Counted from the stretch's first letter, positions 24,356 to 34,119 are shown. The stretch: 64,000 bases of DNA from Streptomyces naganishii JCM 4654 (GCF_014650575.1 NZ_BMVF01000008.1:248001-312000); one strand, 5' to 3'. Notes: generated by a model from the letters alone, not told the origin. Made by a program: numbers and translations.

Positions 24356-25228
24356 GTGGACGGGCACGAGCCTGCTATGCGCCCCCTTCGTCCGCCCTCG
24401 CCCGAACGGTCCGCCGACGTGCGCCGGCGCTTCGCCGAGGAGGCGCGCGCGGAGCGGCCGGACGTGACCGCGCTGTGCCTGCTGGTGGGCGCGGCGGCCG
24501 ACGGGGCGCTGGACGAGGCGGGCATGGACGCGTCGGAGGTGGAGCTGGACCGGCTCGCGGGGCAGGTGCCGTACCGGCCCGGCGGGCCGCGCGCCTGGGC
24601 GCAGGCGCTGTGCGAGCTGCTCGGCGAGCGGCACGGCTTCTGCGGCTCGGCCGCGGACTACCAGCGCCTGGAGTCCTCGTTGCTGCACGAGGTGCTGCGG
24701 CGGCGGCGCGGGCTGCCGATCCTGCTGTCGGTGGTGTGGCTGGAGGTGGCCCGGCGGGCGGGGGCGCCGGTGTACGGGGTCGCGTTGCCCGGGCACTTCG
24801 TGGTCGGGTTCGGCGCGGCCGGGGAGCAGGTGCTCGCGGACCCGTTCGGCGGGGGCCGGGTGCTCACCGGGGCCGACGCGGAACTGCTGGTCGTCGGCGC
24901 GACGGGGACCCCGCTGCACCCGTCGATGCTGACGCCGGCCGCGCCACTGGAGATCGTCTCGCGGATCCTGAACAACATCCGCGCGTGGGCCGCCGTACGG
25001 CCCGAGCGCTCCGACGTGGGCCTGTGGGCGGTCGACCTGTCCCTCCAACTCCCCTCGCACCCGGCGCGCCTGCGCTACGAGCGCGCCCAGCTCCTGGTGC
25101 AGCGAGGCGACTTCGTCGCCGGAGCGGAGGAACTGGAGGCGTACGCGGACGTGGTGGGCGCGGTGGACCAGCCGACGGCGGAGCGGGTACGACAGCAGGC
25201 GCACTCGGCGCGGGCGATGCTCAACTGA
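24356..25228 (+). CDS. SirB1/transglutaminase-like protein with TPR-like tail
   Basis: A 290-residue protein. Its middle (about 85-160) matches the SirB1 N-terminal/transglutaminase-like family: YQRLESSLLHEVLRRRRGLPI, then VARRAGAPVYGVALPGHFVVGF and a DPFGGGR stretch, where the His and Asp sit in place of transglutaminase catalytic residues; I see no clear catalytic Cys. The C-terminus (RARLRYERAQLLVQRGDFVAGAEELEAY) resembles a TPR pair. Start either GTG 24356 or ATG 24377, neither with a good ribosome binding site. Function unknown. Confidence 0.75.
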   Translation: MDGHEPAMRPLRPPSPERSADVRRRFAEEARAERPDVTALCLLVGAAADGALDEAGMDASEVELDRLAGQVPYRPGGPRAWAQALCELLGERHGFCGSAADYQRLESSLLHEVLRRRRGLPILLSVVWLEVARRAGAPVYGVALPGHFVVGFGAAGEQVLADPFGGGRVLTGADAELLVVGATGTPLHPSMLTPAAPLEIVSRILNNIRAWAAVRPERSDVGLWAVDLSLQLPSHPARLRYERAQLLVQRGDFVAGAEELEAYADVVGAVDQPTAERVRQQAHSARAMLN

Positions 25229-25262
25229 TCACGCGCACGCGCCGCGAGCACGCCACCGCGTC

Positions 25263-25877
25263 CTACAGCCAGCCCTTCTCCCGCGCCGTGCGCACCGCTT
25301 CCGTCCTGTTGCGGACCGCGAGCTTCTGGATGGCCGTGGAGAGGTAGTTGCGGACCGTGCCCTGGGAGAGGTGGAGGGCGGCGGCGAGTTCGGCGTTGGT
25401 GGCACCGTCGGCGGCGGCGCGCAGGACCTCGCGCTCGCGGTCGGTGAGCGGGTTGGCGCCCTCGGCGAGGGCCGCGGCGGCCAGCGTGGGGTCGATGACC
25501 CGCTCGCCGGCCAGCACCTTGCGCACCGCCTCGGCGAGCTGGGCGGCGGGCGCGTCCTTGACCAGGAACGCGTCGGCGCCCGCCTCCATGGCGCTGCGCA
25601 GATAGCCGGGCCGGCCGAAGGTGGTGAGCACCACCACCTTGAGGGCGGGCAGCTCGCGGTGCAGCACCGCGGCCGCCTCGATGCCGGTGCAGCCCGGCAT
25701 CTCGATGTCGAGCAGCGCCACGTCCACGTCGTGGGCCCGGGCCGCCGCCACGACCTCGTCGCCGCGCGAGACCTGCGCGACGACCTCGATGTCGGCCTCC
25801 AGGCCGAGCAGGGCGGCCAGCGCCTCGCGGACCATCGACTGGTCCTCGGCGAGGAGGACCTTGATCGTGCGGCTCAT
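25263..25877 (-). CDS. Response regulator, NarL/LuxR (DesR-like)
   Basis: A 204-residue regulator. The receiver domain (1-120) has the acidic pair near AEDQ, the phospho-acceptor Asp in VALLDIEMPG and the late Lys in FLVKDAP. A LuxR-type HTH follows (about 140-204, LTDREREVLRAAADGATNAEL...GTVRNYLSTAIQKL). It pairs with the upstream histidine kinase and probably controls the adjacent ABC-2 exporter genes. The ATG has no Shine-Dalgarno sequence, but TAGGAT lies six bases upstream, so it may be transcribed separately from the kinase, from a promoter created or preserved beside the 153-bp duplication. Confidence 0.92.
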   Translation of the reverse strand: MSRTIKVLLAEDQSMVREALAALLGLEADIEVVAQVSRGDEVVAAARAHDVDVALLDIEMPGCTGIEAAAVLHRELPALKVVVLTTFGRPGYLRSAMEAGADAFLVKDAPAAQLAEAVRKVLAGERVIDPTLAAAALAEGANPLTDREREVLRAAADGATNAELAAALHLSQGTVRNYLSTAIQKLAVRNRTEAVRTAREKGWL

Positions 25878-25883
25878 GCGGGG

Positions 25884-25889
25884 ATCCTA
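25884..25889 (-). promoter_or_regulatory. Candidate -10 box (TAGGAT) for leaderless response regulator
   Basis: On the minus strand TAGGAT ends six bases before the ATG. No Shine-Dalgarno sequence is present. Confidence 0.4.
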
Positions 25890-25930
25890 GGGCCTGTCCG
25901 GAGTTCCCCGTCCTCCGCCCTGGGGGCGGC

Positions 25931-26083
25931 CGCTGCGGCGGCCGGTGCGTGCCCCCGGCCCGCCGCGCCGCCCGTCATGTGGCGGAGCCGTCCGTCCGGT
26001 GGCTCCGTGCGCCGAGGGTGCGCGCCGGGCGCCGGGGCGCGGGCGGGACACTCCCGGCAGGCTCCGTGTCTCCCGTCCGGGCG
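25931..26083. repeat. 153-bp direct repeat, copy 1
   Basis: Identical to 26091-26243 by base-by-base reading, with a 7-base spacer (GGGTGGA). This copy lies wholly in the gap between kinase and response regulator. I see no terminal inverted repeats or target-site duplication, so it looks like a tandem duplication rather than a mobile element. Confidence 0.95.
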
Positions 26084-26090
26084 GGGTGGA

Positions 26091-26243
26091 CGCTGCGGCG
26101 GCCGGTGCGTGCCCCCGGCCCGCCGCGCCGCCCGTCATGTGGCGGAGCCGTCCGTCCGGTGGCTCCGTGCGCCGAGGGTGCGCGCCGGGCGCCGGGGCGC
26201 GGGCGGGACACTCCCGGCAGGCTCCGTGTCTCCCGTCCGGGCG
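26091..26243. repeat. 153-bp direct repeat, copy 2, overlapping kinase 3' end
   Basis: This copy supplies the last 36 codons and the stop codon of the histidine kinase gene (stop at 26135-26137). Its right border falls just after the kinase sequence FRLVARAPLA. Confidence 0.95.
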
Positions 26244-27424
26244 AGCGGCGCGCGGGCGACCAGGCGGAAGCCGTGCCTGACGCGGCCCGCCTCGAGCCGG
26301 CCGCCCGCCTTCTCCAGGCGCTCGGTCAGGCCGGTGAGGCCGTTGCCGGGGCCCTTGGCCGGCCCGGCGGCGGCGCCCGAGCCGTTGTCCTCCACGGAGA
26401 GTTCGAGGAACGCCCCGTCCAGGGTCTGGCGGCGCACCACGTCCACCGTGCAGCGGCTCGCGCCGCTGTGCCGTACGACGTTGGTGACCGCCTCGCGCAG
26501 CGCCCAGGCGAGGGCGCTCTCGCTCTCCTCGGGCACCCCGGTGAGGTCGGGCTCGGCGGGGACGGCGGCCACGACCTCGGCGGCGGTCAGCGCCACCCGG
26601 GCGCCCGCCAGCTCGGCGGACAGCCGGGGCCTGCGGTAGCCGGTGACGGCCTCGCGGACGTCCACCAGGGCCTGCCGGCTGACCTGCTCGATGTCGGCGA
26701 CCTGCTGGGCGGCCTTGTCGGGGTGGGCCGGCAGCATCCGGCCGGCCAGCTCGCTCTTGAGCGTGATCAGCGACAGCGAGTGGCCGAGCAGGTCGTGCAG
26801 GTCACGGGCGAGGCGCAGCCGCTCCTCGTTGGCGGCGAGCTGGGCGACGGTCGCCCGGGCCTGGCGCAACTCGACGGTGGTGCGCACCAGTTGCCGTACG
26901 CCGGTCATGGCGAAGCCGATCAGCACCACGAGGAGCAGCAGTTGCCCGGTGTCCTTCTCGCCCAGGTACCAGCCGGTGAGCACCATGGCGGCGCCGGTCA
27001 GCGGGATCGTCCAGTAGGCCGCGCGCAGCGGGAGGGCGGCCCCGCAGGAGACCGAGACGTACACGAACAGGCCGGTCCAGTGCGCGCCGAGGGTCAGGCA
27101 CAGGACCACGGCCAGGACGAACAGTCCGGCGATCAGCGCGCCGACGTACCGCGTCCGCACGGGCCGGCCGAGCGGGCGGCCCATGTTGCGGAAGACGACC
27201 GCGAGGTAGACCGCGACGAAGGCGGCCAGGCCCACCGCGCCGGCCGCGGTCCCGGCCGGGGTGTGCCGGCCGGAGGCCAGGTCCTTGACCGGCGAGCTGA
27301 GGAACACCAGCCAGATGCCGATCCACACGCTCTTGCGGAGTGCCTCGCGGGCGTTGCGCGGGGACTCCCCCAGCCGCACCGCCCGCTCCGCACGAGCCTC
27401 TTCCCGCACCCGGTCCTCCGTCAT
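26135..27424 (-). CDS. Sensor histidine kinase (DesK-like) with duplication-derived C-terminal tail
   Basis: A 429-residue kinase with about five membrane helices (residues about 30-165, WIGIWLVFLSS to LLLVVLIGFAMTGV), a HisKA_3 phospho-acceptor region with RLARDLHDLLGHSLSL (His near 200), and a HATPase domain (ALREAVTNVVRHSG N-box, VEDNGSG, GLTGLTERLEKAGG). The kinase domain normally ends at about FRLVARAPL; the following 36 residues (TGDTEPAGSVPPAPRR...) come from the repeat. The ATG at 27424 has AAGG nine bases upstream. It lies directly downstream of the ABC permease gene (six-base gap). Confidence 0.88.
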   Translation of the reverse strand: MTEDRVREEARAERAVRLGESPRNAREALRKSVWIGIWLVFLSSPVKDLASGRHTPAGTAAGAVGLAAFVAVYLAVVFRNMGRPLGRPVRTRYVGALIAGLFVLAVVLCLTLGAHWTGLFVYVSVSCGAALPLRAAYWTIPLTGAAMVLTGWYLGEKDTGQLLLLVVLIGFAMTGVRQLVRTTVELRQARATVAQLAANEERLRLARDLHDLLGHSLSLITLKSELAGRMLPAHPDKAAQQVADIEQVSRQALVDVREAVTGYRRPRLSAELAGARVALTAAEVVAAVPAEPDLTGVPEESESALAWALREAVTNVVRHSGASRCTVDVVRRQTLDGAFLELSVEDNGSGAAAGPAKGPGNGLTGLTERLEKAGGRLEAGRVRHGFRLVARAPLARTGDTEPAGSVPPAPRRPARTLGARSHRTDGSAT

Positions 27425-27429
27425 GACGC

Positions 27430-28166
27430 TCACGCCTTCAGCGTGTCCTTCCGGTACAGCCAGGCCGCGCCGCCCGCGAACAGGGCGAAGAACACGACCA
27501 GGAGGGCGATGTCCCTGCCGTGCGGCGCCTGGCTCTGTTCGATCGCCTGCCCCAGTGCAGCGTACGCGTGCGTGGGCAGCCACTCGGCGATGTCCTGGAG
27601 CCACCGCGGGAAGCTGGTCGCGGGCATCCACAGGCCGCCGAGCATCGACAGGCCGAAGTAGACGATCATGGTGATCGGGCGGACCGCGTCCCCGGTGGCG
27701 AGGTAGCCGATGGCCACGCCGAGCGCCGCGAAGACCAGGCTTCCGGCCCAGATGGCGCCGGTGAGCGCGAGCCACTGCCAGGCGTCCAGGCGTACGTGCT
27801 TGACGGCCGCGGCTACGGCGAAGACGACGACGATGGACGGCAGGCTCACCACGGCCGCGCTCGCCGTCTTGGCGAGGACGTAGCCGCGCCCGGGCAGCGG
27901 GGTCAGCCGCAACTGGCGCACCCAGCCGCTCTCGCGCTCCTTGGCGATGCGCTCGCTGTTGCCCATGAGCACGGCGGTCAGCGCGCCGAAGGACGCCATG
28001 GAGACCATCATGTACGTCGGCAGGGTCAGGCCGCTGCCGCCGACCTCGGTGGTGCCGTCGGCCTTGCCCGCGATGATCAGGAACAGGATCGAGGGGTAGA
28101 GCACCGAGAAGAACAGGAACTTGCGGTTGCGCAGGGCGCGGGCGAGTTCGAGCTTGATCAGGCTGT

Positions 28167-28170
<4 letters not shown>
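27430..28170 (-). CDS. ABC-2 type exporter permease
   Basis: A 246-residue protein with six membrane segments and the ABC-2 layout: a cytoplasmic start with LARALRNRKFLFFSVLYP, a long helix-rich core (MMVSMASFGALTAVLMGN, VSLPSIVVVFAVAAAV, LVFAALGVAIGYL) and a last helix before the basic C-terminus. GTG start at 28170, overlapping the ATPase stop codon (GTGA). It forms an exporter with the adjacent ATPase; the substrate is unknown. Confidence 0.9.
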
Positions 28171-29096
<926 letters not shown>

Positions 29097-29262
29097 GTCA
29101 CCCATGCTGGCCGCGGGGGCCGGTCGGGCGGCAGTGTCGGCGGTCCTGACTGCCGCATGACAGATGTCATGCGGGCGGGGTGACCCGGCGGGTGACATGA
29201 CGCGACGGCACCCGGTGCGCGCCGCGCCGGGTGCCGTCCCCTCGTCCGCCTGGCGGGGTCGC

Positions 29263-31512
29263 CTAGTTGGGGTTGGTCTTGATGACGCCGACGCGGTTGC
29301 CGGTGCTCATCAGGGCCGGGCGCAGGGCCTGGATGACGTCCGTGACGTTGACGGGCGTCTTCTGGCCGTTGCCGCGGGCGATCAGCACGCCGTCGAACGC
29401 GCCGCCGTACAGCTGCTGGAGCACGGTCTGGTCGTAGGAGTCCACGAGCTTGCCGTCGACCGCCTTGACGCGCAGGAACTTCCACAGCGACTTCCGCGGG
29501 CTGAAGGAGACCTGGTGCGCGGCGTCGGTGCGGACCGTCACCAGGCCCGACATGGCCGGCTCGGCGAACTTCTTCATCATCCGGTCGACCTCGGCGTTGG
29601 AGACCGTCGGCTGCCTGGTGGTGGTGGCCAGCGGGACCGCGGAGGGCCTGCCGGTCTCGACCTGGGTGCGGTACGCCTGCTCGACCGCCTTGGTGGAGGC
29701 GCCGGCGTCGATGCCCTTGCCCGCCTTGCCGTACACGGCGACGGCCTTGCCCGGCTCGAACTTGATGGTGCCGTCGGTGAGCGAACCGGCCCCCCCTGCC
29801 GCGTTCTGAAGGGCGACCTGGAGCTTCTCCTCGTCCACGGGCATGACGGGCTGGACCACGCGGTGGTTGCCGAAGAGCGAGCCGATGACCGAGACCGGGT
29901 TGTAGTCGCTGGTCGCGGCCGCGCTGGCGGTGGCCTGGGTGTCGAACTGGAGCCCCGCCTGGTCGGGCTTGAGGGTGACGGTGCGGCCGGCGACGGACAG
30001 CTTCAGCGGCTGGCCGACCCGGCCGCCGAAGGCGTCGTCGAGCTTCTTCACGGCGTCGTCGCGGGTGCCGCCGCCGATGTCGACGCCGAGCACGGTGGTG
30101 CCCTTGGGCACGTCGGAGTGGTTCATCAGCAGCCCGGCGCCGTAGGCGACACCGGCGACGAGGACCACGCCGCCGCCGAGCAGGGCCAGTTTGCTGCGGC
30201 CCTTCTTCTTGGGGGCGGGCTTGGCCGGCTTGGGGGCGCTGCCGGTGGGGCTGCCGGCGCCCGGCTCGGGCAGCTTCGGGGGCGTGTACCCGCGCGGGCC
30301 GTCGCCGCCCGGGCCCTGGCCGAAGGGCGGGTTGGAGCCCGGGGGGATGACCGGGATGCCGCTGGTGACGGTCTGTCCGGAGACGTTGTCCGGACGGCCG
30401 CCGTAGCCGGGGGCGCCGGGCTCGGGGGCCGGCTGCTGCGGGGTGAGGATCGCGGTGTCGTCGCTCAGGCCGGCGCCGGGGAAGCCGCCGTGCGTGCCGG
30501 GGCCGCCGTCCGGGCCGGTGGGCGGCAGCAGGGGGCTGTCACCGGTGACCGGGCCGCCGGTCGGGCCGGCGGGACCGCCGGGGACACCCGGGACGGAGGG
30601 GGTGCCGGGGGTGCCGTAACCGCCCTGCCCGTTGCGGCCGTTCTGACCGTTCTGACGGTTCTGGCCACTGTGACCGTTGCGGCCGTTCTGTCCGGCGTGG
30701 CCGCCGTCGGCGAAGTACGGCAGGTCGTCGCGGCTGGGTTCGGCGGGCTCCTGGCGGGAGCGGGAACCGTTCGCGAGCGGGCCAGCGGCCAGCGCCTCGG
30801 TCACGTCGAAGGAGCCGGTGCCGCCGCCGTGTCCGGGCGCGACGGGACCGCCGGTGGCTCCGGGCAGCCCGGCGCCGTTGGTGGAGCCGGGGCGGGAGCC
30901 GCCGGGCAGGCCCATGGAGCCGACGACGCCGCCGGGACGGCCGCCCGCGCCCGGAGCGCCCGTACCGGAAGCCTTGCCGGAACCGGACGCACCGGACGCA
31001 CCGGACGCGCCAGGGCCGTTGCCGGGGGCGCCCGAACCGGTGGGCAGTCCGGCGCCGTTGGTGGCGTCGCCGCCCTGCCCGGCCTTGCCCGGCGCGGACT
31101 TGCGGGGCGCGAACCAGTCGCTGGTCGCCTTCTCCTCGGCCGGGGCGGCCGGTTCGGCGGCGGACGGCTCGGAGACACCGGCCGGGGCCGCGGCGGAGGC
31201 CGACGGCCCGGGGAAGCTTCCGGTGTCCTCGGCGGAGCCCTTGGCGCCGCCGGTGCTCTCGGCGGCCGCTTCGGCGGAGACGGGCTTGCGCACGACCACG
31301 GGCGGGATCGGCCGGGAACCGGGGATGTTGATCCGGATCCGGGTCGTCAGCGTGGTCTCGGTCTTGCGTTCCTCCGGCCGGGCGGCCGAACGGCCCGCGT
31401 CCGCACCGTCGTCGGACACCGCCGGGATGCCGTACGGCGGCGTACCCGAGGGGTAGGCGGCTCCGCCGCGCCCGTTGGGCCCGGAGGACGGAGTGTCAGT
31501 TTCACGACTCAA
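29263..31512 (-). CDS. Large membrane protein with VanW-type peptidoglycan-binding domain
   Basis: A 749-residue protein. About the first 440 residues are cytoplasmic and disordered, rich in Gly/Pro/Ala, with a run of GQNGRNG-type repeats (near 30625-30700) and KTETTLTTRIRINIPG near residue 50. A single membrane helix (KLALLGGGVVLVAGVAYGAG) leads to an extracytoplasmic region with the peptidoglycan-binding-4 type repeat (VLGVDIGGGTRDDAVKKLDDAF, then GTIKFEPGKAVAVYGKAGKG) found in VanW/YkuD-linked proteins. No catalytic VanW or L,D-transpeptidase domain follows. It starts at TTG (31512) with GGGAGAA seven bases before. Probably a cell-wall anchoring or sensing protein. Confidence 0.78.
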   Translation of the reverse strand: MSRETDTPSSGPNGRGGAAYPSGTPPYGIPAVSDDGADAGRSAARPEERKTETTLTTRIRINIPGSRPIPPVVVRKPVSAEAAAESTGGAKGSAEDTGSFPGPSASAAAPAGVSEPSAAEPAAPAEEKATSDWFAPRKSAPGKAGQGGDATNGAGLPTGSGAPGNGPGASGASGASGSGKASGTGAPGAGGRPGGVVGSMGLPGGSRPGSTNGAGLPGATGGPVAPGHGGGTGSFDVTEALAAGPLANGSRSRQEPAEPSRDDLPYFADGGHAGQNGRNGHSGQNRQNGQNGRNGQGGYGTPGTPSVPGVPGGPAGPTGGPVTGDSPLLPPTGPDGGPGTHGGFPGAGLSDDTAILTPQQPAPEPGAPGYGGRPDNVSGQTVTSGIPVIPPGSNPPFGQGPGGDGPRGYTPPKLPEPGAGSPTGSAPKPAKPAPKKKGRSKLALLGGGVVLVAGVAYGAGLLMNHSDVPKGTTVLGVDIGGGTRDDAVKKLDDAFGGRVGQPLKLSVAGRTVTLKPDQAGLQFDTQATASAAATSDYNPVSVIGSLFGNHRVVQPVMPVDEEKLQVALQNAAGGAGSLTDGTIKFEPGKAVAVYGKAGKGIDAGASTKAVEQAYRTQVETGRPSAVPLATTTRQPTVSNAEVDRMMKKFAEPAMSGLVTVRTDAAHQVSFSPRKSLWKFLRVKAVDGKLVDSYDQTVLQQLYGGAFDGVLIARGNGQKTPVNVTDVIQALRPALMSTGNRVGVIKTNPN

Positions 31513-31671
31513 GGCAGGTTCTCCCGGTTGGCTCCGCCGCCCGTCACGACCTCACTCCTCGGGCAGCTCGGCGGCGCGCACCACCATACTGGCCACTTCT
31601 GGCCGGTTTCCCGGGACCGCCGGGGAAATGCTCACCGGACTCGCACCCACACGGTGGGAAGAAGTGGTACG

Positions 31672-32094
31672 TCACTTGCCAAGTCGGACGTCACGGCCGC
31701 CGGGTTGCCGCCCCGAACCCAAAGTGGCGCAGATCACAGCGAGGGCCATGCCGCCGAGCAGGAAGAGGTAGGAGCCGCCGCCCGCGGCGAAGAGGAAGTC
31801 CCCTTCCGGGCGGCTGGCGGTGAGCAGCACCACGACGACCATCCAGCCGGCCGCGCCCGCCACGGCGCCGCCACGGCTGCGGGCGGCCCGCGCCCCGCCC
31901 AGGAACACCCCGGCCGCGCCCGCGAGGGCGAGCAGCAGCCCGCCGGGGAACCAGGCGGCCTGCACCAGCGCGCCCGCGATGCCGGCGACGGCGCCGAGCA
32001 GGAAGAGCCCCAGGTAGGCGGCGGCCCGCCCCGGGCTCGGCGGCCTCAGCGGCTGCGCCAGCATGGAGCCGCCGTCGCGTCCTCGCGTGCTCAC
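31672..32094 (-). CDS. Small four-helix membrane protein (DUF6113-like)
   Basis: A 140-residue protein with four hydrophobic segments (AAYLGLFLLGAVAGIAGALV, GLLLALAGAAGVFLGG, AGWMVVVVLLTA, YLFLLGGMALAVICATL) and short charged loops. The GTG start (32094) overlaps the mshB stop codon as GTGA, so it is translated with mshB. This partner is conserved next to mshB in Streptomyces as far as I recall. Function unknown. Confidence 0.75.
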   Translation of the reverse strand: MSTRGRDGGSMLAQPLRPPSPGRAAAYLGLFLLGAVAGIAGALVQAAWFPGGLLLALAGAAGVFLGGARAARSRGGAVAGAAGWMVVVVLLTASRPEGDFLFAAGGGSYLFLLGGMALAVICATLGSGRQPGGRDVRLGK

Positions 32095-32993
32095 AGCGCC
32101 CCCTCGTCACCCGTGACACCGGCGAACAGGTCGGTTTCCACGCCTTCGGCGCCGCGGCCGGCCGTCCCCCGCACGAGTTCGTAGTACTCGGTGGTGAAGA
32201 GGGGCTGGGCGAGTTCGTTGGAGAGCGCGAAGTACGGTTCGGCGACCACGATCTGGGTGGCGTGGGCGCGCATCGCGGCGGCCTTGGCGGCGGCGTGCGC
32301 GGGCGTGCCGTCGATGACGGCGGTGATCCGGTCGTCGCCGACCATTCCGGGTACGTCGTCGACGGCGGCGGACTTGGCGAAGGGCAGGCCGGGCAGCGCG
32401 TCGTTCAGCCGCGCGAAGGCGGCCTCGGCGGCGGGGCGCGGCACGCGGTTCCAGTAGACCTTGGCGATCCGCCAGGCCTCGCCGAGGCCGGACCGTACGG
32501 CGGGGTCGGCGGCGAGGTCGGCGGCGCGCATGGCGATGCGGTGGGCCTTGATGTGGTCGGGGTGGCCGTAGCCGCCGTTGTCGTCGTAGGTCACGAGGAC
32601 CTGCGGACGGACCTCGCGGATGACGGCGACGAGGTGGGCGGCGGCCTGGTCCAGGTCGGCCTGCCACAGGCAGTCCGGGTCGTCGTTGTCGGCCAGCCCC
32701 ATCATCCCGGAGTCCCGGTACCGCCCGGCCCCGCCGAGCAGCCGGAAGTCGCTGACCCCGAGCTCGCCCATCGCGGCGGCGAGCTCCTCGCGCCGGTGCG
32801 CGCCGAGCGCGGCCCCGCCCAGGTGCCCCAGCTCGGCCGGGATGACCTCGCCGCGCTCCCCGAGCGTGCAGGTCACGAGGGTCACCTGGGCGCCCTCGGC
32901 CGCGTACCGCGCCATGGTCACGCCGTTGTTGATCGACTCGTCGTCCGGATGCGCGTGCACCAGCAGCAGCCGCCGGGGGGCCATTTCCGTCAT
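32091..32993 (-). CDS. mshB: Mycothiol biosynthesis deacetylase MshB
   Basis: A 300-residue LmbE/PIG-L family zinc hydrolase. The metal-site motif AHPDDE lies at residues 14-19 and the second His at YGHPDH. Length and the start MAPRRLLLVHAHPDDESINNG fit N-acetyl-1-D-myo-inosityl-2-amino-2-deoxy-alpha-D-glucopyranoside deacetylase, the second committed step to mycothiol, the main actinobacterial thiol. The ATG lacks a Shine-Dalgarno sequence but has TAGGGT six bases upstream, so it is likely leaderless. It heads a two-gene unit with the small membrane protein. Confidence 0.92.
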   Translation of the reverse strand: MTEMAPRRLLLVHAHPDDESINNGVTMARYAAEGAQVTLVTCTLGERGEVIPAELGHLGGAALGAHRREELAAAMGELGVSDFRLLGGAGRYRDSGMMGLADNDDPDCLWQADLDQAAAHLVAVIREVRPQVLVTYDDNGGYGHPDHIKAHRIAMRAADLAADPAVRSGLGEAWRIAKVYWNRVPRPAAEAAFARLNDALPGLPFAKSAAVDDVPGMVGDDRITAVIDGTPAHAAAKAAAMRAHATQIVVAEPYFALSNELAQPLFTTEYYELVRGTAGRGAEGVETDLFAGVTGDEGAL

Positions 32994-32999
32994 GGCCCC

Positions 33000-33005
33000 A
33001 CCCTA
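33000..33005 (-). promoter_or_regulatory. Candidate -10 box (TAGGGT) for leaderless mshB
   Basis: On the minus strand TAGGGT ends six bases before the ATG and no Shine-Dalgarno sequence is present. Confidence 0.4.
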
Positions 33006-33586
33006 CGAGGCCCCGCCCGCCTCTCCGAAGATCTCCTCGGCGGCCTCCAGGGAGACGGCACGGGTGAGCCAGCGCCGCAGCACCTCGAGATCCCGGCAGG
33101 AGGTGACCCGCTCGCGGACGACCTCGGACACGTCGAGACCACGCGCCTCCAGCACGAGCAGGACGTCCTCGGCACCCTTCTGCACGAGAGCCTCGGCACG
33201 ACCTTCGTCCCGGATCTCCTCGGCGATGTACGACTTGTAGAAGGAAAGGTCCACGGCCACCAGGTTCCTCCAGATCTCTGCGGCCCGGCGGTTGCCACTC
33301 AGGCCCTGTGCAAGGACAGGTAGTAGGCCCAGCTGGCCGGCTTGTCCTTGTCCTTCCCGCTCTGCGCCTCCACGGCGAGCAGGAAGGACTCGTCCTCACC
33401 CGAGTCGAAGCGCATCAGCGTGTCCACGCGACGTTCGACAGGCCGGTATTCGGTCAGGTCGGTCGGCAGAACCGTGACGGCTCTTGGCGCGATGAACGGC
33501 AGGCCGAGGACCTTCGAGACGCCGACGAACAGGCCCGGGTACTCCTGGAAGATTCGGTGCATCGCCTCGTGAGACGAGTTGACCAT
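33003..33586 (-). pseudogene. Rpn/PD-(D/E)XK nuclease-family protein, internally deleted
   Basis: Two pieces of one gene remain. From the ATG at 33586, 95 codons encode the family N-terminus (SSHEAMHRIFQEYPGLFVGV, VLPTDLTEYRPVERRVDTLM, LLAVEAQSGKDKDKPASWAYYLS) and run into a stop at 33299. The C-terminal piece is open in another frame from about 33315 (AQGLSGNRRAAEIWRNLVAVDLSFYKS) to the stop at 33003. From memory, intact Streptomyces relatives are about 300 residues long with roughly 110 residues between these segments. The junction near 33311 therefore looks like a frame-shifting deletion of around 0.3 kb. The family core, with E-x-Q nuclease-like residues in the first piece, is lost. Confidence 0.8.
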
Positions 33587-33656
33587 GTGTTTCCCTTTTT
33601 CCGGATGATATGTACCAACGAGGGAGAGGTGGCGTCGTCACGGCGCCGGGGCGGCT

Positions 33657-34079
33657 TCAGAGCCGGAGTTCCGCCCACACCGTCTTGCGTGGGTAGCGGC
33701 CCCCTGCCGTTCCCCAGCGGTCGGCCAGCGCCTCCACGAGGAGCAGGCCCCGGCCGGATTCCTCGTCCGGGGAGCCGGGGCGCAGTTCCGGCAAGCGGTC
33801 TCCCCTCGTGTCGGTCACCTCGATGCGGAGGGTGCCGGCGACCACGTACAGCGTCAGGCGGAAGCTGCGGCCGGGCAGGCGGCCGTGGGTGGCCGCGTTC
33901 GCCGCCAGCTCGGCCACGACCTGGCTCGCCGTCTCGTGCGGGAGCCCCCATCCCCGTAGCTGGTCGGCCGTGAGCAGCCGCGCCAGGCGGGCGCCCCTCG
34001 GTGTCGACGAGAGCAGCATGGTGAAGTTCCGGACACCGGTGTCTGGTTGGGCCGCCGTGTCGGCGATTTCCTGATTCAC
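33657..34079 (-). CDS. RsbW-like ATP-binding protein
   Basis: A 140-residue GHKL-fold protein. The N-box VVAELAANAATHG, the G1-box VTDTRGD and the G2-box ESGRGLLLVEALADRWG are present, and it ends KTVWAELRL, as Streptomyces HATPase_c_2 proteins do. Such proteins act as anti-sigma or serine-kinase-type regulators. The GTG start at 34079 has a weak ribosome binding site. It diverges from the HTH regulator and makes up the conserved ATPase/HTH/DUF397 trio. Confidence 0.85.
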   Translation of the reverse strand: MNQEIADTAAQPDTGVRNFTMLLSSTPRGARLARLLTADQLRGWGLPHETASQVVAELAANAATHGRLPGRSFRLTLYVVAGTLRIEVTDTRGDRLPELRPGSPDEESGRGLLLVEALADRWGTAGGRYPRKTVWAELRL

Positions 34080-34080
34080 G

Positions 34081-34119
34081 TCACTCAGAGTGGCGGATGG
34101 CGCTTACCGCTTTGAGTGA
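34081..34119. promoter_or_regulatory. Inverted repeat in the divergent promoter of the regulatory trio
   Basis: TCACTCA (34081-34087) and TGAGTGA (34113-34119) are exact reverse complements 25 bases apart, between the ATPase and HTH genes. A plausible operator for the HTH protein; unproven. Confidence 0.35.

Noticed and set aside
25931..26243. The 153-bp direct repeats as an insertion sequence or MITE
   Set aside because: No terminal inverted repeats, no transposase fragment and no target duplication are visible; one copy is continuous with kinase coding sequence.
29164..32184. A 1006-codon plus-strand frame through the peptidoglycan-binding and membrane-protein genes
   Set aside because: It runs antisense to two genes with clear membrane helices and domain motifs and has low-complexity composition itself.
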